The notes beneath the pieces were generated by a model that ran no database searches, had not been told where the DNA came from, and saw only the letters and a program-made list of their open reading frames with translations. The position numbers were made by a program, and so were the translations under genes. Positions 6,028-10,996 of a stretch of DNA of 10,996 nucleotides are shown one piece after another. Within the stretch, counting starts at the first letter, position 1. Every line of letters starts with the position of its first letter. This stretch comes from Natrinema soli (GTDB lineage: Archaea; Halobacteriota; Halobacteria; Halobacteriales; Natrialbaceae): positions 21,705-32,700 of the forward strand of contig NZ_JAQIVI010000002.1 of NCBI RefSeq assembly GCF_028618695.1. Direction: 5' to 3'.

Positions 6028-6150
6028 TACGGCCTCATGAAGTAATTGACGGCGGTTTTATTGCCGATAATCTGACCTCAAACTGAGTTAGAGACTGGGA
6101 AGTATCGACTGAAGCAGTCTCTCCGGTAGTATTTTTGCGCTGACCGTGTG
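6028..6150. repeat. Possible IS630-derived miniature element or solo end
   Basis: Positions 6129-6147 (GTATTTTTGCGCTGACCGT) match the right end of the IS at 2918-2935 with one extra base and one substitution. About 100 bp to the left, 6028-6044 (TACGGCCTCATGAAGTA) resembles the left IS end (CGGACATAAGTAC). Together they would bound a roughly 120-bp non-coding element related to the IS, sitting directly upstream of the membrane-protein gene. The right match is good, the left match weak; no intact TA flank is seen on the right. Confidence 0.4.
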
Positions 6151-6183
6151 GGCGATTGGCATAGGAAAACAGTCATTAGTGAG

Positions 6184-6357
6184 ATGATGCATAGGCGTGA
6201 CTTTTGGCGAAAGACGTGGTCCTTGGGTGGCATAGGGCTCGTCACGGTCAATGGCACATTAAAAATTCTCCCAGAAAGGAGTGGGGATAATGCGAACGTC
6301 CAAAATACGGCCGATTCACAGCGTAATTTTTGGAGGTGTGGTATTATTCTGCGATAA
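6184..6357 (+). pseudogene. Truncated Tat-signal ORF (57 aa)
   Basis: From ATG 6184 or 6187 the frame begins MHRRDFWRKTWSLGGIGLVT, which looks like a twin-arginine signal peptide (RRDF followed by a hydrophobic stretch). Trp stands where Leu and Gly would be usual (RRDFLRKTGSLGGIGL-like), consistent with single-base changes. About 35 residues follow, with no lipobox or recognisable mature domain, and the frame ends at TAA 6355-6357. It is probably the decayed 5' fragment of an exported-protein gene. A genuine very small secreted protein is less likely. No convincing ribosome site precedes it. Confidence 0.4.
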
Positions 6358-6638
6358 CTAAGGTTAGTTTTATGCCCTCGGCACTCATTGGGCTCTCACG
6401 GTGCCGATCGAAGCTACTGCATACGCGCCCTGTATTCAGCAGGCAATTTCTATCAGATATTAATATTTTCAATAGTACAAAAAGTCTGTCGGACAGACGG
6501 CGGTAAGACTGACGAAGTGTGGTGTCGAGTGATCACGGCCGTTGGCGATGGATGTTCGAATGACTCGTTGGGCTGTTTCCATCGCACACACCACGGCGAG
6601 CAGGACTCCATCGATCAATGCCTCTCACCGCACCGCAT
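6358..6638. other. Intergenic region with AT-rich patch and palindromes
   Basis: No gene is supported here; the frame open from 6542 is an upstream extension of the real gene at 6683. The region holds a TCGGCAC (6378-6384) / GTGCCGA (6401-6407) inverted repeat, an AT-rich patch around 6455-6475 (GATATTAATATTTTC) that could contain a TATA element, and a 15-bp palindrome at 6484-6498. It probably contains the promoter of the 6683 gene cluster. Confidence 0.45.
6484..6498. promoter_or_regulatory. 15-bp palindrome, candidate operator
   Basis: GTCTGTC-G-GACAGAC is a perfect palindrome around one central base. It lies 10-30 bp downstream of an AT-rich patch (about 6455-6475) and some 185 bp upstream of the first gene of the next cluster. 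Position and symmetry suit a dimeric repressor site, but only one copy was found. Confidence 0.4.
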
Positions 6639-6682
6639 GTGGTGTTGTTCACACCCTCGAGGAGGGATGGAGGATTTCAGAG
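6639..6682 (+). promoter_or_regulatory. Hairpin leader, copy 3
   Basis: GTGGTGTTGTTC (6639-6650), stem CCCTC (6654-6658) / GAGGG (6662-6666), then GGAGG (6669-6673) 9 nt before ATG 6683. The ribosome site starts 2 nt after the hairpin, so stem formation could affect access to it. Confidence 0.65.
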
Positions 6683-7327
6683 ATGCCACAAGCAGACGAG
6701 ACGACAGCACAGCCAGCGGAGACACCCGATGAAGCACAGTCAACCGACTATACGACGCCACTTCCACGACGGTTCCTCGCGACTGCCAGCGGGCCGGTCG
6801 ACCGGATCACTGACTACGGTGACGAAACCACCGAGCGTGTTCGCGCCGACATCTCCATCGAGTACTCGATCGAGACGCTCGAGGAGTTCGCCACGTTCTG
6901 GAGCTTCCGCGATTACCGCAGCTGGAAGCGAGTGGCTCTCGAGGCTCTCCTTGAGGAACAGGAACCTGACGCTGTGACGTACGCCATCGACGAGGACGAC
7001 CTCAAAGAGTGGGACGTCACGATCGATGGACGTGTCGAAGCGTTCGCAGGGCTTGTCGAGACGATGGCCGACTACACAGGACGAGATCCTTCTTACCGAG
7101 ATGCAATTCCTCATCGGATTGCAGCTCGGATTAACGGTCTCACCGATGGTCGCCAGACGACTGACGACGTTCTCACGGAGTTCGCTGACGAGCTGCACCG
7201 GGCAGAACTGTGGGGTCCTGGTGCACACCTTACTCTCCTGAACGTCAAGCACGCTCATCACGAGGATATCGAGCAGTTAGCCGCATCGCTTGCTCGCTCT
7301 CTCAGTGACGATGGGGGTGAAGCGTGA
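6683..7327 (+). CDS. Unknown acidic haloarchaeal protein (214 aa)
   Basis: The family is not recognised. The ATG at 6683 is chosen because GGAGG lies 9 nt upstream and the hairpin leader ends there; the frame is open further upstream to 6542 but that part is leader sequence. The first 30 residues are acidic and Gln/Thr-rich, probably disordered. The remainder is mixed helix, with a TFWSFRDYRSWKRVALEALLEE segment (about 76-96) and an RVEAFAGLVETMADYTGRDPSYRDAIPHRIAARINGL helical block. No Cys pairs, membrane segments or catalytic motifs are visible. Its stop overlaps the next start (TGATG at 7325-7329). The first codons match the stub at 1078, so a second copy or relative once existed in this DNA. 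A plasmid or island housekeeping role is possible but unproven. Confidence 0.8.
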   Translation: MPQADETTAQPAETPDEAQSTDYTTPLPRRFLATASGPVDRITDYGDETTERVRADISIEYSIETLEEFATFWSFRDYRSWKRVALEALLEEQEPDAVTYAIDEDDLKEWDVTIDGRVEAFAGLVETMADYTGRDPSYRDAIPHRIAARINGLTDGRQTTDDVLTEFADELHRAELWGPGAHLTLLNVKHAHHEDIEQLAASLARSLSDDGGEA

Positions 7328-7788
7328 TGTTCGAGCATTCGATCAAGCCTGGCGATGTCTGCTTGGATCTCGCCCAGGGACGACCAGTCCACGTGGTCAC
7401 CGATACTGGACAGACGGTAGCTGAGTGGTCTGAAGAGAACAACTACAATCTTCTCGACAACTACGGAAACTCGCGATTCGGCGCAGCCGGAGACGATCGC
7501 GTGTTCGACGTCGTCTACTGCTCGAATCTGAAGTCCAAGCCCTCGAAAACCTACGCATATCCGGAGTCGCGGCTTGGCCGCATCGAGAGTGAAGCAGCTG
7601 ATGTCGGCCGCCAGGTCGCCAATCGTGTGGTCGTCGCTGTCCTTGAAGAGCTGTTCGAACGAGCAGCCAAGGACGACGATGGAGCCGTGACCGTCCTCGA
7701 GCGCTATGCAACTGACGTGGAATATGCGGACGAGGCTGCTGAAGCGCGCGAATTGGCTGAGATCGACCGGATTATCGGAGAGGTCTGA
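7327..7788 (+). CDS. Unknown protein with N-terminal beta-rich domain (153 aa)
   Basis: The start is ATG 7327, overlapping the previous stop (TGATG); the GTG three bases earlier is less likely. Residues about 5-28 (IKPGDVCLDLAQGRPVHVV then TGQTVAEW) look like a small beta barrel. They are followed by a RFGAAGDDRVFDVVYCSNL strand pair, a YPESRLGRIESE motif (about 76-87) and two helices to the end. I have the impression that this layout recurs in haloarchaeal plasmid and island proteins, but I know no function. It is coupled to both neighbours by one-base overlaps, so the three genes from 6683 to 8132 should be one transcript. Confidence 0.8.
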   Translation: MFEHSIKPGDVCLDLAQGRPVHVVTDTGQTVAEWSEENNYNLLDNYGNSRFGAAGDDRVFDVVYCSNLKSKPSKTYAYPESRLGRIESEAADVGRQVANRVVVAVLEELFERAAKDDDGAVTVLERYATDVEYADEAAEARELAEIDRIIGEV

Positions 7789-8132
7789 TGGTGGCCGATC
7801 TGCTGACGTACGTCGACGAGATTGACGCACCCGAGGACGCGCTCACCGAATCGCAAGTGTGGGCGCTTCGTCAGGGCATTCGGGCAGCGATCGATCGCGG
7901 TGACGAGAGTCTCTCACTCCCGTCAAGAGCACTCTCGGCTGACCGATGGCATCACTGGGGTATCGGCGTCTCTGTCTGGCTCCACGACAGCGGTGTGGTC
8001 GTCCTCCAGAAGGATGGGAACACGATTGTGACCGACATCTCGATGCTCGAGCACGTTTCGCTGGTACTGGCTGGCGCCCACGGACAGGTCGGCCAAATCA
8101 GACGTGTGGATCCGAGCGAAGGCGAGACGTGA
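7788..8132 (+). CDS. Unknown acidic protein (114 aa)
   Basis: The start at ATG 7788 overlaps the upstream stop (TGATG). A helical first half (about residues 3-36, ending WALRQGIRAAIDRG) is followed by a beta-rich second half. The latter reads HHWGIGVSVWLHDSGVVVLQKDGNTIVTDI and is likely three strands. The acidic C-terminus ends in DPSEGET. No metal-binding or catalytic motif is visible. It is the last gene of the three-gene TGATG-linked set, and a new hairpin leader begins 77 bp later. The function is unknown. Confidence 0.75.
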   Translation: MVADLLTYVDEIDAPEDALTESQVWALRQGIRAAIDRGDESLSLPSRALSADRWHHWGIGVSVWLHDSGVVVLQKDGNTIVTDISMLEHVSLVLAGAHGQVGQIRRVDPSEGET

Positions 8133-8208
8133 GATTCGGGTCTTCGATCAACCCCTTGGACTCTCTCCATCGCAGGCTCCACAGCGACCGCTTCGACCGT
8201 GACAGCAC

Positions 8209-8251
8209 GTGGTGTTGTTCCACCCTTGAGAGGGGTGGAGGGTTTGAACCG
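8209..8251 (+). promoter_or_regulatory. Hairpin leader, copy 4
   Basis: GTGGTGTTGTTC (8209-8220) overlaps the stem CCACCC (8220-8225) / GGGTGG (8233-8238), which has the longest pairing of the four copies. GGAGGG (8237-8242) partly lies in the 3' arm, and ATG 8252 follows after 9 nt. The stem bases differ from copies 1-3, yet pairing is kept. Confidence 0.65.
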
Positions 8252-8575
8252 ATGAACCAGTTCAGAACCATCGATCGAGTGGTACAGCGAGCCGAATACG
8301 ACGAAACCGACACGGGCCGAAAACTGCGCCTGCGTGCGGAAGCCACCGTTGTTGCTCGTACGGAGCGGTTGGTCTCCGACGGCGGGACCGTAGCCGCCGA
8401 GGTCACTCAGAGCGAGTCCGAGAAACCGACGTACACGCGGCATGTCGAACCGCTGGAACAGGGCGGGAAGGCGTACGTCCGGTGTACCTACTGCAAACGT
8501 GAGCTGCTGGTCGAACTCGGTGGACAGGACAAACTGCCGCATGCGCCCGGCTGCCCGGAACGTGAGTCGCGATGA
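8252..8575 (+). CDS. Small protein with C-terminal zinc-binding motif (107 aa)
   Basis: Cys78, Cys81, His97 and Cys101 (CTYC then HAPGC) form a CxxC...HxxxC pattern suited to one zinc ion. The N-terminal 65 residues look like strands in a basic-acidic pattern (GRKLRLRAEATVVARTERLV), without a known domain. ATG 8252 is fixed by the GGAGGG of leader copy 4. It overlaps the next ORF by 4 nt (ATGA) and starts a run of four very small coupled genes. A DNA-, RNA- or protein-binding role is inference from the zinc motif alone. Confidence 0.75.
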   Translation: MNQFRTIDRVVQRAEYDETDTGRKLRLRAEATVVARTERLVSDGGTVAAEVTQSESEKPTYTRHVEPLEQGGKAYVRCTYCKRELLVELGGQDKLPHAPGCPERESR

Positions 8576-8748
8576 ACGAGTCCACCGACAACTGGTCTGA
8601 CGAACGAGTGCAGGCCGAACTCGAAGCAGTGTTGGCCGATCTGCAAACGCTCGAGGAGCACCTGGCCGAGCCCTTGACTCTTGCAGATGCAATCGCCGAA
8701 CTCGAGACGACGCGTGCAATGTACGAACATACGGCTGTGGAGGTATGA
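8572..8748 (+). CDS. Small acidic helical protein (58 aa)
   Basis: ATG 8572 overlaps the upstream stop in an ATGA. The 58 residues are almost all predicted helix with heptad-like hydrophobics (VQAELEAVLADLQTLEEHL, then LADAIAELETTRAMYEH), so a helical hairpin or short coiled coil is likely. It has no Cys residues. Its own stop overlaps the next start at 8745-8748. Support is the coding-like composition and the tight overlaps at both ends. The function is unknown. Confidence 0.65.
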   Translation: MNESTDNWSDERVQAELEAVLADLQTLEEHLAEPLTLADAIAELETTRAMYEHTAVEV

Positions 8749-8915
8749 CGATGCCCAACTGTTCGAACTGTGGCGCGCACGTCACAGAACAGTACAAGCG
8801 GGTATTTTCGGACAATACCGGAACACTCCATGCCTGTCCGAACTGTCGATCCCAGCGCGAGCGATATCATGGAGCAGGGGCGGGACTAACGGTAGAGGTG
8901 AATCATGGAAACTAG
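8745..8915 (+). CDS. Small zinc-ribbon protein (56 aa), DUF7563-like
   Basis: Two CxxC knuckles, Cys6/Cys9 (CSNCGAHVT) and Cys31/Cys34 (CPNC), lie 21 residues apart with a QYKRVFSDNTG segment between them. This matches the pattern I know from small haloarchaeal zinc-ribbon proteins of the DUF7563 type (from memory, to be confirmed by profile search). The start may be ATG 8745, in a 4-nt overlap with the upstream stop, or ATG 8751 two codons later. The last 20 residues overlap the start of the next gene by 11 nt in another frame. It has no known biochemical function. Confidence 0.75.
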   Translation: MTMPNCSNCGAHVTEQYKRVFSDNTGTLHACPNCRSQRERYHGAGAGLTVEVNHGN

Positions 8916-9159
8916 GCAACTTGAATACGAGTGGTCGGAAACGCCCCCGAGCATCGCAATTATCGAAGCGATCGCGAGGCTCGAAAACTGCCCGTCAACC
9001 GAGCTGGGACCAACCCACGGGATCGTCCTGTCCGACACCATCGACCCCGAGGCGCTCGATCGACTCGTCACAACCGGCGAATCGGTGTCGGTCGCATTCT
9101 CAGTCGATGAGTATGACGTCAAACTCACCGAGAAGATGCTGCTCGTTCGCACGACCTGA
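8905..9159 (+). CDS. HalOD1 output-domain protein (84 aa)
   Basis: The sequence follows the Halobacterial output domain 1 pattern: PPSIAIIEAIARLENCPSTEL, then DTIDPEALDRLV, then a final strand pair around SVAFSVDEYDVKL. In this family the domain is found alone or as the output of sensor proteins, and its ligand is unknown. The length (84 aa) is that of a stand-alone copy. A GAGGTG site ends 4 nt before the ATG, and the start overlaps the upstream zinc-ribbon gene by 11 nt. It closes the four-gene set. A regulatory role is inferred from the family only. Confidence 0.82.
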   Translation: METRQLEYEWSETPPSIAIIEAIARLENCPSTELGPTHGIVLSDTIDPEALDRLVTTGESVSVAFSVDEYDVKLTEKMLLVRTT

Positions 9160-9352
9160 GACACGATCACTCGATCAGCAGCGAGTCGTGCGAACTGTAT
9201 ACTCTGTCTTAGCAATTCTGTTGACACTTCACTTTTTCAGATGGATTTTCCCTGAAACAACTGTTTCGTAGAGATGCGAATGTTGCGTTTGCTCTGGTAC
9301 CAAATTACTGGGGTGGAACAGGAAAGGAAATGGATTCCGTAGCCGTTTTCAC
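9160..9352. other. Short AT-rich gap, possible relic
   Basis: No start-to-stop gene is supported. One plus-strand frame (about 9187-9271) encodes a hydrophobic run (VLAILLTLHFF then RWIFPETTVS) without a start, perhaps the tail of a lost gene. TTTCAG and CTGAAA around 9234-9260 form a small inverted repeat that could end the upstream transcript. Confidence 0.35.
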
Positions 9353-9484
9353 GTGACTGTATTTAGTGAATGCCAGGGCTGTGGGTTCGTTCTGCAAGCG
9401 ATGAGCGATGCTAACCCCAATCCACTACATTGGGGTTCGTGCCCCGACTGCGGTGGTACTGATTTCATTCCTATTGATACGTAA
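9353..9484 (+). CDS. Very small zinc-ribbon protein (43 aa), GTG start
   Basis: From GTG 9353 the frame reads MTVFSECQGCGF, with Cys7/Cys10, then CPDCGGTDF with Cys30/Cys33, and stops at TAA 9482-9484. The twin CxxC and the closing CPDCGGTDF are typical of zinc ribbons, which makes chance unlikely despite the length. There is no ATG in frame and no clear ribosome site, so a GTG start or leaderless transcript is assumed. It is transcribed towards the TBP gene. The function is unknown. Confidence 0.6.
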   Translation: MTVFSECQGCGFVLQAMSDANPNPLHWGSCPDCGGTDFIPIDT

Positions 9485-9500
9485 GTCTCCAGATGTAACG

Positions 9501-9516
9501 CTCTCAATACCGAGAG
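9501..9516. terminator. Small hairpin between convergent genes
   Basis: CTCTC (9501-9505) and GAGAG (9512-9516) flank a 6-nt loop, between the small zinc-ribbon gene and the convergent TBP gene. It could mark transcript ends from either side, but there is no T-tract and the stem is short. Confidence 0.2.
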
Positions 9517-9561
9517 TATCTGCAACGACATTGGGAATGTAGTAATAGTAGAGGCCGGACA

Positions 9562-10122
9562 CTACTCGAGCAGACCCAGGTCCTCAAGACGCTCAGTAAT
9601 GACACCAAGAGCCTGTTCAGCATCGTCAGTGTCTTTTTCACCGGTGACGACCAGTTTTCCGGAGCCGAAGAGCAGGGCAACAACATCAGGCTCGTCGAGG
9701 CGATATACTAGTCCTGGGAACTGCTCAGGTTCGTACTCAATGTCCTCAAGTCCGAAACCGATCGCAATCGCGTTCAGATTGAGATTGCGGCCGAGGTCAG
9801 CACTACTGACGATATTCTGAACGATGACTTCCGGACCCTCTGGGACCTCAATTTTGAGATCTCGAAATGTGTCGAAGACGATCTCCATACTCTCATGGAC
9901 ATCCTCGAGACTTTTTGCGCCAGTGCAGACGATCTTTCCGGAACGAAAAATGAGAGCGGTGGATCTGAAATCTGGACTGCGATAGATGAGGCCGGGGAAT
10001 TGTTCAGGATCATAGTCAGCCCCCGTAAGGTCCATTGCGACACTCTTGAGATCCAGTTCCTGTCCAATACTGGATGATGCGACCACGTTTTCGATTTTAA
10101 TGGAGTCCTGCGGTCTTGTCAT
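9562..10122 (-). CDS. tbp: TATA-box-binding protein (186 aa)
   Basis: This is the general transcription factor that binds the TATA box and recruits TFB and RNA polymerase. The two imperfect direct repeats of the saddle fold are obvious. Repeat 1 (about residues 8-95) has IKIENVVAS, YDPEQFPGLIYR and ALIFRSGKIVCTGAK. Repeat 2 (about 98-186) has VIVQNIVSSADL, YEPEQFPGLVYR and ALLFGSGKLVVTGEK. The length is that of haloarchaeal TBPs, the surface is strongly acidic, and no lesion is seen. Haloarchaea often carry several TBP paralogues, including on plasmids, which may favour different promoters. ATG 10122 is preceded by a TATA-like box 27-32 nt upstream, so the transcript is probably leaderless or nearly so. 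It is convergent with the small zinc-ribbon ORF and divergent from the gene at 10420. Confidence 0.97.
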   Translation of the reverse strand: MTRPQDSIKIENVVASSSIGQELDLKSVAMDLTGADYDPEQFPGLIYRSPDFRSTALIFRSGKIVCTGAKSLEDVHESMEIVFDTFRDLKIEVPEGPEVIVQNIVSSADLGRNLNLNAIAIGFGLEDIEYEPEQFPGLVYRLDEPDVVALLFGSGKLVVTGEKDTDDAEQALGVITERLEDLGLLE

Positions 10123-10148
10123 CTATCAGTAGTAAGCGTATGCGAGTG

Positions 10149-10154
10149 TTATAA
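10149..10154 (-). promoter_or_regulatory. TATA box of the TBP gene
   Basis: TTATAA centred about 29 bp upstream of the TBP start codon on the minus strand (context CATTATAAC) fits an archaeal promoter with transcription starting at or next to the ATG. Confidence 0.5.
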
Positions 10155-10419
10155 TGTTCGACGTTGCTGCTGTACGTAACACGGCGTCTTCTTGAGGTGC
10201 TCCGAACTGAAGCTCCAGCCCGTTACGTGAGAGTGCAAATACAACACGAAACCTGGCTCAATTTGCAAAGGGAGTATTCGCCTAGGACAGGTACACGTAG
10301 AGACAACTCTTTTGATCTGTTGACAAGACCTCGTTTCACTTTCACTCCACTACCCGGAGATTAACGAGGGCAAGGATAAGAGCGGAGAATGACGACACAC
10401 CGAGGAGTTACACAACACC
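10155..10419. other. Divergent intergenic region between tbp and the partial gene
   Basis: No gene is supported. The region must hold the promoter of the plus-strand gene at 10420, but I see no clear TATA element. A partial inverted repeat (ACGTAAC near 10174 and GTTACGT near 10222) is present. GAGGAG at 10402-10407 is the ribosome site of the next gene, 12 nt before its ATG. Confidence 0.4.
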
Positions 10420-10996
10420 ATGAACTACGATGATGACGACCGCTGGGAGTTCGCTCCCGAAGACGAAGGAAGTATTGCCCCCGATGCGACCGACTCGAGG
10501 GTCGTCGACGACGGCAGCTACGAACGCGTCGACGACTCGCTCGAAAACGGTCACGTGGGGTATCCAGACGCTCCTGAACCAGCACCCCACGAGGACGACT
10601 CCACCGCTGAGAATCGCTGTGAGTGTGGCACAGAGATCGCTCACGATCGAACAAAGTGCGACTTCTGCCTCACGAACAGCCTCGACTATGGTGATCTGGC
10701 GGTCGAGCCTGACACCGAGCGCGAGCTCACTGGGCTGGTTCACGTTCTTGTCGACGCGAAAACCGAGCACACCGCTATTAGTAAAGCCAAAGCCGTCTTC
10801 AAAGGACTGACTGGTGATCCCTTCACCACCTCTATCGACGGTATCGATGAGTGCGAAGTGATCGCCGATCTCGAGGGCGAACTCGTCACGCGCTTCACTC
10901 GCGAGTGGGGCCAGTTGCCTGATGCCGCCGCCGTCGAGACGACTGAAGGACAGCGCCAGCTCGATATCATCCGCCAGAACGCCGGCCACGACTACA
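10420..10996 (+). CDS. Acidic protein with zinc knuckle, partial at window edge
   Basis: The frame is open from ATG 10420 through the last base (192 codons seen), with GAGGAG 12 nt upstream. Residues 1-65 are very acidic and low in complexity (NYDDDDRWEF, PAPHEDDSTAEN), probably disordered. A CxC...CxxC knuckle follows (RCECGTEIAHDRTKCDFC, about 68-85) and then a helical domain with TGLVHVLVDAKTEHTAISKAKAVF (about 105-128). I have the impression of a recurring haloarchaeal plasmid-type hypothetical protein, but can give no function. It diverges from the TBP gene. The C-terminus is missing because the window ends. The complementary strand is also open over much of this span, but its translation is a shadow of this gene. 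Confidence 0.8.
   Translation, partial: MNYDDDDRWEFAPEDEGSIAPDATDSRVVDDGSYERVDDSLENGHVGYPDAPEPAPHEDDSTAENRCECGTEIAHDRTKCDFCLTNSLDYGDLAVEPDTERELTGLVHVLVDAKTEHTAISKAKAVFKGLTGDPFTTSIDGIDECEVIADLEGELVTRFTREWGQLPDAAAVETTEGQRQLDIIRQNAGHDY

Noticed and set aside
6542..6682. Upstream extension of the 214-aa gene to position 6542
   Set aside because: The extra 47 codons cover the hairpin leader and are not acidic. GGAGG sits 9 nt before ATG 6683, and the copy at 1036 shows the same leader boundary.
7258..7830. Minus-strand open frame of 190 codons
   Set aside because: It runs antisense to the TGATG-linked gene at 7327, with non-haloarchaeal composition and no motif.
7952..8815. Long minus-strand open frame (287 codons)
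   Set aside because: It is basic and Arg/Ser/Cys-rich, overlaps several plus-strand genes with ribosome sites and ATGA overlaps, and shows no domain. It is a shadow of high-GC coding DNA.
10408..10989. Minus-strand open frame of 193 codons at the right edge
   Set aside because: The plus-strand frame has a good ribosome site, acidic composition and a zinc knuckle, and stays open to the window end. The opposite frame is hydrophobic noise.
1..10996. CRISPR array, tRNA or rRNA genes
   Set aside because: No regularly spaced repeats, no cloverleaf-like sequence with a CCA-type end and no rRNA-like conserved stretches were seen on either strand.

Overview
The window reads as haloarchaeal DNA (class Halobacteria). 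The proteins are acidic. It carries an archaeal TATA-binding protein with typical haloarchaeal wording, a HalOD1-type output domain, many very small Cys-rich proteins, and TTTAAATA- and TTATAA-type boxes. The mix of an insertion sequence, a broken methyltransferase, small overlapping hypothetical genes and blocks of different base composition looks like a plasmid, an integrated element or a genomic island rather than core chromosome. No rRNA, tRNA or CRISPR array was seen.

Layout: (1) 1-1000, GC-rich: a small six-Cys protein, a SWIM zinc-finger protein and a 14-bp perfect inverted repeat. (2) 1036-3096: a hairpin leader feeding a short stub ORF, then a beta-class DNA methyltransferase gene that is dead twice over. 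It has an in-frame TAG and is split by an IS630-family element (about 1867-2936) whose transposase is read in two frames across an A7 run. (3) 3127-6005, minus strand and AT-richer: a two-membrane-segment protein (187 aa), then two overlapping unknown genes (358 and 379 aa) with their own TATA box. This is the best candidate here for an undescribed conflict or defence module. (4) 6006-6640: mostly non-coding debris. It holds a possible IS630-derived miniature element, a truncated Tat-signal ORF and a 15-bp palindrome. (5) 6683-8132: three plus-strand genes linked by TGATG overlaps. (6) 8252-9159: four very small genes linked by overlaps, including two zinc-binding proteins and a HalOD1 protein. 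(7) 9353-9484: a 43-aa zinc-ribbon ORF. (8) 9562-10122, minus: an intact TATA-binding protein. (9) 10420 to the window edge: a partial acidic protein with a zinc knuckle.

The most striking structure that genes do not explain is a recurrent leader, found four times (305-348, 1036-1077, 6639-6682, 8209-8251). Each copy has GTGG(T/C)GTTGTTC, then a short GC hairpin whose stem sequence differs between copies while pairing is kept, then a purine-rich Shine-Dalgarno-like stretch and an ATG. Copies 2 and 3 also share the first codons of the downstream gene. This suggests that a gene like the one at 6683 once stood at 1078 and was replaced by the methyltransferase cargo.

How the genes may work together: the leaders appear to give several unrelated accessory gene clusters a common translational or transcriptional control. 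The zinc proteins, HalOD1 protein and extra TBP suggest a regulatory payload. The low-GC block with the dead methyltransferase looks like an acquired cargo that has partly decayed. All functions beyond TBP, transposase, methyltransferase, SWIM and HalOD1 are inference.
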